Assembly (NCBI RefSeq): GCF_008085915.1
Contig: NZ_VSJK01000002.1
Span: 310,001 to 374,000 of the forward strand
Direction: 5' to 3'
Length of the DNA: 64,000 nt
Origin: Oceaniovalibus sp. ACAM 378
GTDB taxonomy: Bacteria > Pseudomonadota > Alphaproteobacteria > Rhodobacterales > Rhodobacteraceae
The translations under genes were made by a program, and so were the position numbers. How positions within the stretch are numbered: position 1 is the stretch's first letter; each line of letters starts with the position of its first letter. Shown one piece after another: positions 21,252 to 32,194 of this stretch. The notes under the pieces were generated by a model, which worked only from the letters and a program-made list of their open reading frames with translations, did no database searches and was not told the DNA's origin.

Positions 21252-22118
21252 ATGCCCAGCCTGAAGGACCTTAAGAACAGGATCGTGTCGGTCAAATCGA
21301 CCCGCAAGATCACCAAGGCCATGCAGATGGTCGCCGCCGCCAAACTGCGCCGTGCGCAGGAGGCGGCCGAAGCCGCACGCCCCTATGCCGAACGGTTCAA
21401 TGCCGTGATGGCGGGGCTTGCCCAATCGGTTCAGGGCAGCGACACCGCGCCTCGTCTGTTGGCCGGAACCGGCGCCGATCAGGTGCATCTGTTGGTCGTG
21501 ATGACCTCAGAGCGCGGACTGTGCGGCGGGTTCAACTCGTCCATCGTCAGAAAGGCCCGTGCGCGCGTCCAGGCGTTGCTCGCCCAGGGCAAGACGGTCA
21601 AGATTCTGACCGTCGGCAAGAAGGGTCGCGATCAGTTGCGTCGCGACTATGGCGCGTATCTGGTGGGTCATGTCGACATGTCCGAGGTCAAGCGCCTTGG
21701 TTATGTCAACGCCCAGGCGGTCGCCAAGGATGTGCTGGACCGGTTTGATGCGGGCGACTTCGACGTCTGCACGATCTATTTCAGCCAGTTCGTGAATGTG
21801 GTCACCCAGATCCCGACCGAATTGCAGGTGATCCCGGCCACGTTCGAACCGGCCGAGGAAAGCACGCTTTACGATTACGAGCCGAGCGAGGAAGGCATCC
21901 TTGCCGATCTGCTGCCGCGCAACATCGCGACGCAGATCTTTACGGCGCTGCTGGAAAACGCCGCGTCGGAACAGGGTGCCCGGATGAGCGCGATGGACAA
22001 CGCCACCCGCAACGCGGGCGACATGATCGACCGGCTGACCATCCAGTACAACCGCTCGCGTCAGGCCGTGATCACCAACGAGCTGATCGAAATCATTTCG
22101 GGCGCCGAAGCGCTCTAA
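21252..22118 (+). CDS. atpG: F1Fo ATP synthase subunit gamma
   Basis: Central rotor stalk of 288 residues. The N-terminal helix ([20 protein letters not shown], then [14 protein letters not shown]) and C-terminal helix ([29 protein letters not shown]) that form the rotating coiled coil are both intact, and the Rossmann-like middle has [16 protein letters not shown]-rich ribosome-binding site (CCCGGAAGGACAGC) lies before ATG 21252. Confidence 0.97.
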   Translation: MPSLKDLKNRIVSVKSTRKITKAMQMVAAAKLRRAQEAAEAARPYAERFNAVMAGLAQSVQGSDTAPRLLAGTGADQVHLLVVMTSERGLCGGFNSSIVRKARARVQALLAQGKTVKILTVGKKGRDQLRRDYGAYLVGHVDMSEVKRLGYVNAQAVAKDVLDRFDAGDFDVCTIYFSQFVNVVTQIPTELQVIPATFEPAEESTLYDYEPSEEGILADLLPRNIATQIFTALLENAASEQGARMSAMDNATRNAGDMIDRLTIQYNRSRQAVITNELIEIISGAEAL

Positions 22119-23564
<1,446 letters not shown>

Positions 23565-23617
23565 TTTTCGGGCCCGGTTTCGGGCCTGAAAACGGGGTCC
23601 GGCCCTGCGCCGGACCC
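23565..23617 (+). promoter_or_regulatory. tandem hairpins between atpD and atpC
   Basis: Hairpin one pairs TTTTCGGGCCCG (23565-23576) with CGGGCCTGAAAA (23581-23592), one G-T pair included. Hairpin two pairs GGGTCCGGC (23595-23603) with GCCGGACCC (23609-23617) over a 5-base loop. Neither is followed by a U-run, so they look like mRNA processing, stabilising or attenuating structures setting beta against epsilon expression rather than full terminators. This role is inferred. Confidence 0.6.
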
Positions 23618-23640
23618 GAACCGCCCAGAGAGGAGCCGAC

Positions 23641-24078
23641 ATGGCCGACACGATGCATTTCTCACTCGTCAGCCCCGAACGCAGCCTTGCGTCGATGCAG
23701 GTCACCGAGGTGTTGATCCCCGGTGCCGAGGGCGATCTGACGGCCATGCCGCAGCACTCCCCGACGATCACCACCCTGCGCCCCGGCGTACTGCGTGCGA
23801 CCGGACCGGAGGGTGTGGTTGAATACGTGGTCACTGGCGGATTTGCCGAAATCAGCACCGATGGTGTGACGGTTCTGGCTGAACGCGCCATGGCCCGCAA
23901 CGACGTGAGCCAGGACGATTTCGACTCCATGGTTCAGGAAGCGGCCGAGGCCCACGGCAAGGCGCGCGAAACCTTCCAGAATCAGCCGGGCCCAGTTGAT
24001 GATGCCGCGAAACTGCTGGCCGACATGGTGGCCATGGGCACCCATATCGGTATGTCGACGAAACAGTCTTCGCTTTAA
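23641..24078 (+). CDS. atpC: F1Fo ATP synthase subunit epsilon
   Basis: Rotor-tip subunit of 145 residues. The beta-sandwich N-terminal domain shows [33 protein letters not shown] and [11 protein letters not shown], which are standard. The C-terminal part is helical but not strongly like the two-helix inhibitor hairpin of other bacteria. A good ribosome-binding site (AGAGAGGAGC) precedes ATG 23641. It is the last gene of the operon before a strong terminator. Confidence 0.95.
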   Translation: MADTMHFSLVSPERSLASMQVTEVLIPGAEGDLTAMPQHSPTITTLRPGVLRATGPEGVVEYVVTGGFAEISTDGVTVLAERAMARNDVSQDDFDSMVQEAAEAHGKARETFQNQPGPVDDAAKLLADMVAMGTHIGMSTKQSSL

Positions 24079-24190
24079 GGCCTGTCGGATTTTACCTGAT
24101 ACGCCGCGCATCGGACGGCGTTTTCAAGCGTCATAGTTTCGGTTACGAATTTACGCCGAAACGCTGTCAGCGCCCTGCATTTGCAGATCC

Positions 24191-24222
24191 GACCCCGGTT
24201 TCACGACCGGGGTCTTTTTTTT
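24191..24222 (+). terminator. rho-independent terminator of the atp operon
   Basis: GACCCCGG (24191-24198) pairs with CCGGGGTC (24207-24214) over an 8-base loop, followed directly by eight T residues. It lies 112 bases after the atpC stop. Confidence 0.9.
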
Positions 24223-24268
24223 GCCGGCAATGCAAGCTACTGTCCCGGCAGGAAACCGAGGGTGAGGC

Positions 24269-24619
24269 ATGCACAGATTTGACGGCAGGACACTGGGGGT
24301 GGCTCAGGGGTCGGTCGTGCTGTTTTCAGACTATAAAGACAATGGACAGATGTGGACCGGCTCGGGAGAGCGCGAGATCCAGCGTGAAATCCGCTTTTCC
24401 GAACCATTCCGCACTGCGCCGGTGGTTCAGGTTTCGATGTCGATGTGGGACATTGACCAGACCACAAGCCCGCGTGCCGATATTTCCTATAACCGTGTGA
24501 CGCCCGAAGGTTTCTGGATCGGATTTCGCACATGGGGCGACACAAGGATCGCACGGATCCGCGCCGACTGGACCGCTATGGGGCCGGTCCGCGATGACGA
24601 TGATTGGGACCTCTGCTGA
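24269..24619 (+). CDS. H-type lectin domain protein
   Basis: Small protein of 116 residues without a signal peptide. The core (GSVVLFSDYKDNGQMWTGSG, then FSEPFRTAPVVQVSMSMWDI and FWIGFRTWGDTRIARIR) matches the H-type lectin fold (discoidin I C-terminal type), which binds GalNAc in animals and slime moulds. The C-terminus is acidic (DDDDWDLC). It sits between the atp terminator and the convergent DUF1285 gene, with its own start after a GA-rich site. Its cellular role in bacteria is unknown; export by a non-classical route is possible. Confidence 0.78.
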   Translation: MHRFDGRTLGVAQGSVVLFSDYKDNGQMWTGSGEREIQREIRFSEPFRTAPVVQVSMSMWDIDQTTSPRADISYNRVTPEGFWIGFRTWGDTRIARIRADWTAMGPVRDDDDWDLC

Positions 24620-24658
24620 ACAGCATTGATCACCCGCTGGGGCTGACCCAGCCGTAAA

Positions 24659-25246
24659 TCAGCCGAGTTCGGCCACCGGAATGATCGGAAAGAACGTACC
24701 GGACGAGTGGACGCCGAACCACTCCTGCCCGTCATGACGGGCGGGTTCGCCCAAATCGACCAGACGGTAAAAGCTCTTTCTGTCAATCAGCGCCTCCATG
24801 CCGGCACGCACCATAACATAGGGTGACGGTTCGCCGCTGTCCGGATCGCGGACCACACGCAGCGGGCATTCGGCGCTGGCGATGGTGGTGTCGTCGACGT
24901 TGGTGGTAAAGGTTATGACCTGTTGCTTGCCGCTGCCCGTCACGGTGAAATCAACGGCGACGAAGGGCGCGTCATCGACCGTGATCCCGACCTTTTCAAC
25001 CGGAGTGACAAGGAAGTAATCGTCGTTCTCCCGTTTCAGGATGGTCGAGAACAGCCGCACCAGTCGTTTGCGCCCGATTGGTGTGCCAAGATAGAACCAC
25101 GTTCCATCCCGCGCGATACGGATATCCAGATCGCCACAGAACGGCGGATCCCACAGATGTACCGGCGGCATTCCGCCCTTGGATGCGGCGCGGGCGCTGG
25201 AGGCAAGCCCCTCAGCGGTTGGTTTCACGATGTTTTGTGCAGTCAT
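24659..25246 (-). CDS. DUF1285 family protein
   Basis: Protein of 195 residues of unknown function. Typical features include PPVHLWDPPFCGDLDIRIARDGTW (read in part), the IGRKRLVRLFSTILKREN segment and LVTPVEKVGITVDDAPF. The fold is mainly beta with no membrane segment. It is divergent from moxR with 70 bases between the starts, an arrangement kept in many Rhodobacterales, which suggests a link to the moxR operon. Confidence 0.85.
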   Translation of the reverse strand: MTAQNIVKPTAEGLASSARAASKGGMPPVHLWDPPFCGDLDIRIARDGTWFYLGTPIGRKRLVRLFSTILKRENDDYFLVTPVEKVGITVDDAPFVAVDFTVTGSGKQQVITFTTNVDDTTIASAECPLRVVRDPDSGEPSPYVMVRAGMEALIDRKSFYRLVDLGEPARHDGQEWFGVHSSGTFFPIIPVAELG

Positions 25247-25316
25247 ATGCTTTGCCGATTGTGGTGATAGGTCTAGGTCTGTCTAATACCCATATAAGCC
25301 TTCATGGAGATATGTC

Positions 25317-26324
25317 ATGGCCGACGCCGATACCTTGATCGACGAGATTGAAACCCTTGGCGAAAAGCTGACCCAGGCGCGGGACAGCATCACCCGGCGG
25401 TTCATCGGGCAACGCCCGGTCGTTGATCTGGTGTTATCGGCCCTGTTGTGTGGCGGTCACGGGTTGCTGATCGGTCTGCCGGGGCTGGGCAAGACCCGGC
25501 TGGTGGATACGTTAAGCACGGTCATGGGGCTCGATGGCGGGCGCGTGCAGTTCACCCCCGATCTGATGCCAGCCGATATCCTTGGGTCCGAGGTTCTGGA
25601 AACTGCGTCCGATGGCACGCGGTCCTTCCGGTTCCTTCAGGGGCCGGTGTTTTGCCAGTTGCTCATGGCCGATGAAATCAACCGCGCCAGTCCACGCACG
25701 CAATCCGCGCTGTTGCAGGCAATGCAGGAAAAATCGGTGACGATTGCGGGTAAACCGCATCGCCTGGGGGTGCCGTTTCACGTTCTGGCGACGCAAAACC
25801 CGATCGAGCAAGAGGGAACCTATCCCTTGCCCGAAGCGCAGTTGGACAGGTTTCTGGTCCAGATCGACGTGCCTTATCCGGACCGCGACACCGAACGCAA
25901 TATCCTGCTGGCCACCACTGGTGTGAGCGAGGATGAATCCGTGAGCGTGTTTTCCGCCGCCGAACTGCTGGCGGCGCAAACTCTGCTGCGGCGGATGCCG
26001 GTGGGCGACAAGATCGTCGAAACGATCCTTGATCTTGTGCGTGCCTGCCGCCCGGGGGATCTGGCGGCACCGGCCGTCGTCAACCAAAGCGTCGGTTGGG
26101 GCCCGGGGCCGCGTGCGGCGCAGGCGTTGATGCTGACGGTGCGTGCCCGGGCTTTGCTTGACGGGCGATTGGCGCCCTCGATTGATGATGTGGCGGCGAT
26201 GGCGATGCCGGTGCTGTCCCACCGTATGGCGCTGACCTTTGCGGCGCGGGCGCGGGGCGAAAACCTGTCGAATGTCATTGGTACGGTGGTCGGAAACGTA
26301 ACACGGATTGAGGCTGCCGCGTGA
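25317..26324 (+). CDS. MoxR family AAA+ ATPase
   Basis: AAA_3-type ATPase of 335 residues. Walker A is GLPGLGKTRLVDT, Walker B LLMADEINRASPRTQSALLQAM and sensor 1 VLATQNPIEQEGTYPLPEAQ, all typical of MoxR. MoxR proteins act as chaperones for maturation of VWA-containing complexes. It starts the operon with DUF58, DUF4159 and the large membrane protein; the next gene overlaps it by four bases (GTGA). A GGAG box lies just before ATG 25317. Confidence 0.92.
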   Translation: MADADTLIDEIETLGEKLTQARDSITRRFIGQRPVVDLVLSALLCGGHGLLIGLPGLGKTRLVDTLSTVMGLDGGRVQFTPDLMPADILGSEVLETASDGTRSFRFLQGPVFCQLLMADEINRASPRTQSALLQAMQEKSVTIAGKPHRLGVPFHVLATQNPIEQEGTYPLPEAQLDRFLVQIDVPYPDRDTERNILLATTGVSEDESVSVFSAAELLAAQTLLRRMPVGDKIVETILDLVRACRPGDLAAPAVVNQSVGWGPGPRAAQALMLTVRARALLDGRLAPSIDDVAAMAMPVLSHRMALTFAARARGENLSNVIGTVVGNVTRIEAAA

Positions 26325-27196
26325 CAGCAGCCGCCGATCTTCGCGCCGATGCCGAAGCACTGGCCGCACCCCTGCCGCCACTGCTGGCCGATGCGCAACA
26401 TCTGGCGCACTCCGTGATGCTGGGCGCGCATGGGCGGCGGCGTGCGGGGGCAGGTGATGAGTTCTGGCAATACCGCCCCGCGATGCCGGGGGACGAGGCG
26501 CGGACGATCGACTGGCGCCGGTCGGGACGTTCAGATGCGCATTTCGTGCAGGAGAAGGAATGGCAGGCGGCGCAATCGGTGCTTCTCTGGGTCGATGGGG
26601 CGCGTTCGATGGGTTTTGCCTCGGACAAGGCTCTGCCCGAGAAGGGGGCTCGGGCGCGGCTGTTGGCCATGGCGATTGCGGTTCTGCTGATCCGTGGCGG
26701 TGAACGTGTGGGCTTGTCGGGTCTGGGTCTGCCGCCCCGGTCCGGACCGGTGCAACTGTTGCGACTGGCCGCGGCTTTGGCGGCGGATGGCGATGCGCCG
26801 GAATACGGAGCGCCTGAATCGCGCGGGATGCTGGCCCGGTCGCGCGCCCTGTTCGTGTCGGATTTCCTTGGCGATCCCGCGCCGGTGGTGGAGGCGTTGA
26901 CCAAGGCCGCCGACCGGGGCATCAAGGGCGCGATCCTTCAGGTGCTGGATCCGCAGGAAGAAGCGTTCCCGTTTGACGGGCGTACGATATTTGAATCCAT
27001 CGGCGGCAGCCTGCGCCATGAAACGTTGAAAGCGGGCGATCTGCGGGCGCGATATCTCGACAGGCTGGCGGCACGCAAGGCGATGTTGCGCGATCTGGCC
27101 CGCGCCACCGGCTGGCAATATCACTGCCATCACACCGCTGACGGTGCCGCGCCGGCCCTGTTGTGGCTTTTCGGCGCATTGGAGCATGACCACTGA
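26321..27196 (+). CDS. DUF58 domain-containing protein
   Basis: Protein of 291 residues of the DUF58 family, usually partner of MoxR and related to VWA folds. The hallmark segment DEARTIDWRRSGRSD is near residue 50, and the strand LLWVDGARSMGFAS sits where VWA proteins carry a MIDAS; its D-G-A-R-S-M version is degenerate, so metal binding is doubtful. The GTG start overlaps the moxR stop, and its own stop abuts the next ATG by one base (TGATG). It is expected to be cytoplasmic. Confidence 0.88.
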   Translation: MTAAADLRADAEALAAPLPPLLADAQHLAHSVMLGAHGRRRAGAGDEFWQYRPAMPGDEARTIDWRRSGRSDAHFVQEKEWQAAQSVLLWVDGARSMGFASDKALPEKGARARLLAMAIAVLLIRGGERVGLSGLGLPPRSGPVQLLRLAAALAADGDAPEYGAPESRGMLARSRALFVSDFLGDPAPVVEALTKAADRGIKGAILQVLDPQEEAFPFDGRTIFESIGGSLRHETLKAGDLRARYLDRLAARKAMLRDLARATGWQYHCHHTADGAAPALLWLFGALEHDH

Positions 27197-29991
27197 TGTT
27201 CACCCTTGCCGGCATAGGTTTTACCGCGCCCTGGCTGTTGCTGGGGCTTGTGGCGTTGCCGATCCTTTGGCTATTGCTGCGCGCCGTGCCGCCCGCGCCG
27301 GTGCGCCGTCGCTTTCCCGGTATCGCGCTGTTGCTGGGGCTGACGGATGACGACCACCAGTCGGACAAGACGCCGTGGTGGCTGTTGCTGCTGCGCACGC
27401 TGGCGGTTGCTGCGGTGATTGTCGGCTTTGCCGGGCCGGTGCTGAACCCTGATAATCGTCTGCCGGGCAGCGGGCCAATGCTGGTTCTGGTCGATGGCAC
27501 CTGGGCCGATGCCCGCGACTGGCCACGCCGGATTGATCGGATCACTGCCGCGCTGGACGAAGCGGGGCGCGATGGGCGCACCGTGGCATTGATCAGCCTG
27601 ACCGACCTGCCGGGGGGCGATCTGCCGTTTCAATCCGCCGATTCCTGGGCCGCCCGATTGCCCGGTCTGACCCCCCGGCCATGGGTGGCGTCGGACGGAG
27701 GTGTAACGGGATTTACCGACCGGCTGAGCGGGAGTTTCGAGACGCTCTGGCTATCCGATGGCGTGGCGCATCCTTGGCGCGAGGGGCTGTTGACGGCACT
27801 GGAGCAGCGCGGCCCGGTAACCGTGTTCGAAAGCCCGCGCCCGATCTTTGCCATGAAACCGGTAACCTATGATGAGGGTGCGCTTTCGCTGACGGCCCTC
27901 AGGGCTGCGCCGGGGCCGGAACAGGCGGTCGAGGTCACCGGACACGGGCGCGATCCATCCGGGGTTGAACGGGAGTTGGCCCGCGCGACGGTCAGCTTTG
28001 ATGCTGGTGCGGTGCAGGCCGCTCTGGCGCTGTCGCTGCCGCCGGAACTGCGCAACCGGATCACCCGGTTTCAGATCGAAGGTGCCCGGTCGGCGGCGGC
28101 CGTGACCCTGACCGACGACGCGCTGAAACGGCGCGAGGTGGCGCTGATTTCCGGGCGCGATGACCGCGAGTCGCTGCAACTGCTTTCGCCGACGCATTAT
28201 CTGGAGCAGGCCCTGCAACCGACCGCCGATCTGATCTCGGGATCGCTTGAGGACGTGCTGCTGGCCAATCCGGATGTGATCGTTCTCGCCGATGTGGCAA
28301 CCGTCACCGGCACCGAGGAACAGGCGATTGTCGATTGGATCGATGCGGGCGGACTGCTGCTGCGCTTTGCCGGGCCGCGTCTGGCCGCCAGCGATATCAG
28401 CCGCGATGTCGAAGACGCGCTGATGCCCGTGCGCCTGCGCGCCGGGGGCCGCAGCGTCGGGGGCGCGATGAGTTGGGGAGAGCCGAAAGCCCTGCGCGCC
28501 TTTGCCGAGGGTTCGCCGTTCTTTGGACTTGAGGTGCCCGCCGAAGTAACCGTGTCAGCTCAGATTATGGCCCAGCCCGACCCAAATCTGGCCGACCGTG
28601 TGATCGCCGCGCTGACCGATGGCACACCGCTGGTCACGCGCAAACGGATCGGGCAGGGGCAGGTGGTATTGTTCCACGTCACCGCCAACGCCGAATGGTC
28701 GACATTGCCGCTGTCGGGCCTGTTCGTGCAGATGTTGGAACGTCTGGCCGTATCGACCCGCCCCGCCGCCCCCAGTGCCGGGGATCTGGCAGGTACGACA
28801 TGGGCGCCCGACCAGGTGCTGGATGCCTTTGGTCGGGTCGGCGATGCCGGCAATCTGCCCGGTGTGGCTGGCGAGGATCTGGCGGCGGCGGTCCCCTCAG
28901 CGGCAACGCCGCCGGGGCTGTACGCGGGCGAGGACCGGCGGATTGCGCTGAACGTTACCGGAGCGGAGGCCGCGCTTTCGGCGGCGGTCTGGCCCGCGCG
29001 GATAGCGGTCGAAGGATTGGAACATCGGCGCGAAACCCCGTTCAAAGGCGCGCTGCTGGCGCTGGCTCTGATGCTGCTGGCGCTGGATGTATTGGCCTCG
29101 CTCTTGCTGGCCGGGCGGTTGACCGGTGCGGGAACAACCAAGCGCGCGACACGGGGCGCAGCAGCGGTTCTGGCGCTGGCGCTGATGTTACCGGGCGACG
29201 GGCAGGCGCAGAGCCCCGATGCGTCGCCCCCTGACGACGATTTCGCCATTCAGGCAACATCTGAGGTGGTGCTGGCCCATGTCATCACCGGTGACAAGCA
29301 GGTCGACGAGGTGGCGCAGGCCGGGTTGGTCGGGCTGTCTGATACACTCTTTCAGCGCACATCTATCGAACCGGCGGCGCCGATTGCCGTGAACCTTGAA
29401 ACCGACGAACTGTCGTTCTTTCCGTTCCTGTACTGGCCGATCACCCCGGATCAGCCTCAGCCCAGCCAAGAGGCCTATGGGCGGCTCAATACCTATCTCA
29501 GGGGCGGCGGAATGATCCTGTTCGACACCCGCGACGCAGATATCGGCGGCTTTGGCAGCGGATCGGTCAACGGGCGCAAACTGCAACAACTGGCCCGCCC
29601 GCTGGACGTGCCACCGCTTGAGCCTATTCCGGCCGATCACGTCCTCACGCGCACGTTTTATTTGTTGCAGGATTTTCCGGGCCGCCACACCAGCCGCGAT
29701 GTCTGGGTCGAAGCGGCACCTGCCGACGCCCAAACTGTCGAAGGCATGCCGTTCCGCAACCTGAACGACAATGTGACGCCTGTGGTAATTGGCGGCAACG
29801 ACTGGGCCGCTGCTTGGGCGGTCGATTCCGGTGGCAACCGGATGTTTCCGGTGGGCCGCGGCTATGCCGGTGAGCGTCAGCGTGAAATCGCGCTGCGCTT
29901 TGGGGTGAATCTGATGATGCATGTGCTGACCGGAAACTATAAATCCGATCAGGTGCATGTGCCCGCTTTGCTGGATCGGCTGGGCCAATGA
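27196..29991 (+). CDS. BatA-like N-terminus plus DUF4159 membrane protein
   Basis: Protein of 931 residues. It starts with an aerotolerance regulator N-terminal (BatA) domain: FTAPWLLLGLVALPILWLLL, the RRFPGIALLLGL motif, then a second membrane helix near residue 70. A large periplasmic portion follows, then a pair of helices near residues 615-660, a signal-like end LPGDGQAQS, and a C-terminal DUF4159 domain (from about 690) with NRMFPVGRGYAGERQREIALRF-type ending. It is one of the four core genes of the alphaproteobacterial moxR-DUF58-DUF4159 operon, thought to act in envelope homeostasis. Confidence 0.85.
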   Translation: MFTLAGIGFTAPWLLLGLVALPILWLLLRAVPPAPVRRRFPGIALLLGLTDDDHQSDKTPWWLLLLRTLAVAAVIVGFAGPVLNPDNRLPGSGPMLVLVDGTWADARDWPRRIDRITAALDEAGRDGRTVALISLTDLPGGDLPFQSADSWAARLPGLTPRPWVASDGGVTGFTDRLSGSFETLWLSDGVAHPWREGLLTALEQRGPVTVFESPRPIFAMKPVTYDEGALSLTALRAAPGPEQAVEVTGHGRDPSGVERELARATVSFDAGAVQAALALSLPPELRNRITRFQIEGARSAAAVTLTDDALKRREVALISGRDDRESLQLLSPTHYLEQALQPTADLISGSLEDVLLANPDVIVLADVATVTGTEEQAIVDWIDAGGLLLRFAGPRLAASDISRDVEDALMPVRLRAGGRSVGGAMSWGEPKALRAFAEGSPFFGLEVPAEVTVSAQIMAQPDPNLADRVIAALTDGTPLVTRKRIGQGQVVLFHVTANAEWSTLPLSGLFVQMLERLAVSTRPAAPSAGDLAGTTWAPDQVLDAFGRVGDAGNLPGVAGEDLAAAVPSAATPPGLYAGEDRRIALNVTGAEAALSAAVWPARIAVEGLEHRRETPFKGALLALALMLLALDVLASLLLAGRLTGAGTTKRATRGAAAVLALALMLPGDGQAQSPDASPPDDDFAIQATSEVVLAHVITGDKQVDEVAQAGLVGLSDTLFQRTSIEPAAPIAVNLETDELSFFPFLYWPITPDQPQPSQEAYGRLNTYLRGGGMILFDTRDADIGGFGSGSVNGRKLQQLARPLDVPPLEPIPADHVLTRTFYLLQDFPGRHTSRDVWVEAAPADAQTVEGMPFRNLNDNVTPVVIGGNDWAAAWAVDSGGNRMFPVGRGYAGERQREIALRFGVNLMMHVLTGNYKSDQVHVPALLDRLGQ

Positions 29992-30076
29992 CCGGCGCGC
30001 GGGTTCTTTCTGGCGGCGGCGTCGGCCTGTTTGCGCCCTGCCTGTGGCATTTGAACACCAAGGATCGAGGCCCGAT

Positions 30077-32143
30077 ATGGACAGCGTGATTTTCGATCCG
30101 CTGGTGCCGGTCACGGTCCTTGCCGGGCTGGCCGGGCTGGCGGTTCTGGTGACCGGCCTGTCCCTATGGCGCGGTCTTTCGGGGTGGTGGCTGCGCGGGT
30201 TGGCGGCTGTTGTGCTGTTGGTCGCCTTGGCCTCACCCTCGTTGCAGGACGAAGACCGCACACCGCTGTCTGACATTGTGCTTCTGGTCGTGGATGAAAG
30301 TGCCAGCCAACAGATATCCGACCGCGCAACGCAGGTGGCGGATGCGGTGACAGAGATCGAAGCCGGGGTGGCGGCGCTGGGTAACACCGAATTGCGGATC
30401 GTCCGCCTTGCCGATGGCGAGGGGGATCGCGGCACGCTGCTGATGACCGCGCTGGCCGAAGCCATGGCCGAAGAACCCCGCGCCCGGCTGGCCGGAGCGA
30501 TCTTGCTTAGCGACGGACGGCTGCACGATATCGACGCCGCACCCGATCTGCCCGCGCCGCTGCATCTGTTGCTGACCGGGCGCGATACCGATTGGGACCG
30601 CAGGCTGGTGGTTGAAAACGCGCCCGCCTTTGCAATCATCGATGAACCTGTACAACTGACCGTGCGGATCGAGGATCAGGGTGCCATCCCGCGTGAGACG
30701 GGCGGGATGGCACAGCTGACCATTGCCGTGGATGGTGGTGCGCCACAGGCGTTCGACGTGCCAGTCGGTCAGGCGCTGAATCTTCCGATCACCCTGTCCC
30801 ACGCCGGGATGAATGTGATCCAGTTCACCACTCCCGCCATTGATGAGGAATTGACCGATCGCAACAATGCAGCCGTCGTGCAGATCAACGGTGTGCGCGA
30901 CCGGCTGCGTGTTCTTCTGGTCAGTGGTGAGCCGCATCCCGGCGAGCGGACATGGCGCAACCTGTTGAAATCGGACAGTTCTGTTGACCTCGTGCATTTC
31001 ACCATCCTGCGCCCGCCCGAAAAACAGGATGGCGTCCCGGTGTCGGAATTGTCGTTGATCGCCTTTCCAACGCGCGAGCTTTTTCTGGAAAAGATCGATG
31101 AATTCGATCTGATCGTGTTCGACCGTTACAAGCGGCGCGGCATCCTGCCTGCGCTTTATTTCGAGAATATCCGGCAATATGTCGAACGGGGCGGGGCGGT
31201 TCTGGTGGCGGCAGGGCCGGATTTTGCCGGGGCCGATTCGATCTATCGCTCGCCTTTGGGCGATGCCTTTCCCGGCGTGCCGACGGCGCGGGTTCTCGAA
31301 CAGGGGTTCCTGCCCGAACTCAGCGATCTGGGGCGCAGGCACCCGGTAACGGCGGGGCTTGATACCGCGATGGGGCCGCTGGTGGACGGGCGGCCCGGCT
31401 GGGGTCGTTGGATGCGCCAGATCGAGCTTGAGGCCATCCGGGGACAGACCGTGATGCAGGGGGTCGACGGCAAGCCGCTGCTGATCCTTGACCGGTACGG
31501 CGAAGGCCGTGTGGCGCTGCTCGCGTCCGATCAGGCCTGGTTGTGGTCGCGCGGTTTCGAGGGTGGCGGGCCGCAGCTGGAGCTGCTGCGCCGTCTGGCC
31601 CACTGGATGATGAAAGAACCGGAACTTGACGAAGAAGCGCTGACCGTTTCGGCGGAAGGTCAGGTGATGACCATCCTGCGCCGGACCCTCGGCGATAGCG
31701 TCGGCGACGTCGAGATCACCGGGCCGGATGGCGCGGTGACCATGGTGCCGCTGCAAGAAATCGCGCCGGGCCGGTTCTCGGCCGATTGGCGCGCACCGGA
31801 AATCGGGCTGTACGCGCTGCGCGAGGGGGAACAGGAGGCGGTGATCGCCCTTGGCCCCTCAGCACCGAAAGAATTCGAGCAGACGGTCGCGTCGGGCGAT
31901 CTGCTTGAACCGGTTATCGCCTTGCGGCGCGGTGGAACCATGATGGTCGAGGATGGTTTGCCAACCCTGCGCCGGGTGCGCGACGGACGTCCGGCAGCGG
32001 GGCGCGGCTGGATCGGGATCGTGCCGCGACAGGCCTATCTGACGGCGGACGTCACGGTGACACCGCTGGTATCGGCCTGGCTGTTCCTGTTGCTGGCGGC
32101 GCTTCTGACCGTTGGCGCCTGGCTGCGCGAAGGGCGGCGTTGA
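30077..32143 (+). CDS. glutamine amidotransferase-like membrane protein of the Bat-type operon
   Basis: Protein of 688 residues with two N-terminal membrane helices (VTVLAGLAGLAVLVTGLSLW and WWLRGLAAVVLLVALASPSL), an extracytoplasmic VWA-like part beginning IVLLVVDESASQQ, a central GATase1-like domain, and one C-terminal helix (SAWLFLLLAALLTVGAWL). ATG 30077 is chosen over the in-frame codon at 29957 because it begins the first helix and follows the upstream stop by 85 bases. The DESAS motif could hold a MIDAS metal. It closes the operon; similar proteins are called glutamine amidotransferase by homology, but no activity is known. Confidence 0.8.
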   Translation: MDSVIFDPLVPVTVLAGLAGLAVLVTGLSLWRGLSGWWLRGLAAVVLLVALASPSLQDEDRTPLSDIVLLVVDESASQQISDRATQVADAVTEIEAGVAALGNTELRIVRLADGEGDRGTLLMTALAEAMAEEPRARLAGAILLSDGRLHDIDAAPDLPAPLHLLLTGRDTDWDRRLVVENAPAFAIIDEPVQLTVRIEDQGAIPRETGGMAQLTIAVDGGAPQAFDVPVGQALNLPITLSHAGMNVIQFTTPAIDEELTDRNNAAVVQINGVRDRLRVLLVSGEPHPGERTWRNLLKSDSSVDLVHFTILRPPEKQDGVPVSELSLIAFPTRELFLEKIDEFDLIVFDRYKRRGILPALYFENIRQYVERGGAVLVAAGPDFAGADSIYRSPLGDAFPGVPTARVLEQGFLPELSDLGRRHPVTAGLDTAMGPLVDGRPGWGRWMRQIELEAIRGQTVMQGVDGKPLLILDRYGEGRVALLASDQAWLWSRGFEGGGPQLELLRRLAHWMMKEPELDEEALTVSAEGQVMTILRRTLGDSVGDVEITGPDGAVTMVPLQEIAPGRFSADWRAPEIGLYALREGEQEAVIALGPSAPKEFEQTVASGDLLEPVIALRRGGTMMVEDGLPTLRRVRDGRPAAGRGWIGIVPRQAYLTADVTVTPLVSAWLFLLLAALLTVGAWLREGRR

Positions 32144-32159
32144 CGCGCGATTTGCGACC

Positions 32160-32177
32160 GTTTGCGAGGGCGCAAAC
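32160..32177. terminator. hairpin between convergent genes
   Basis: GTTTGCG (32160-32166) pairs with CGCAAAC (32171-32177) over four bases, 17 bases after the stop of the Bat-type operon and before the stop of the convergent small secreted protein. No T-run on the plus strand, so a weak or factor-assisted terminator. Confidence 0.4.
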
Positions 32178-32194
32178 CCGTGTCGCCACAGCCG

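Noticed and set aside
29957-30076. Upstream extension of the glutamine amidotransferase-like gene
   Set aside because: The extra 40 residues are Arg/Cys-rich, overlap the previous gene in another frame and precede a normal membrane-helix start at 30077.
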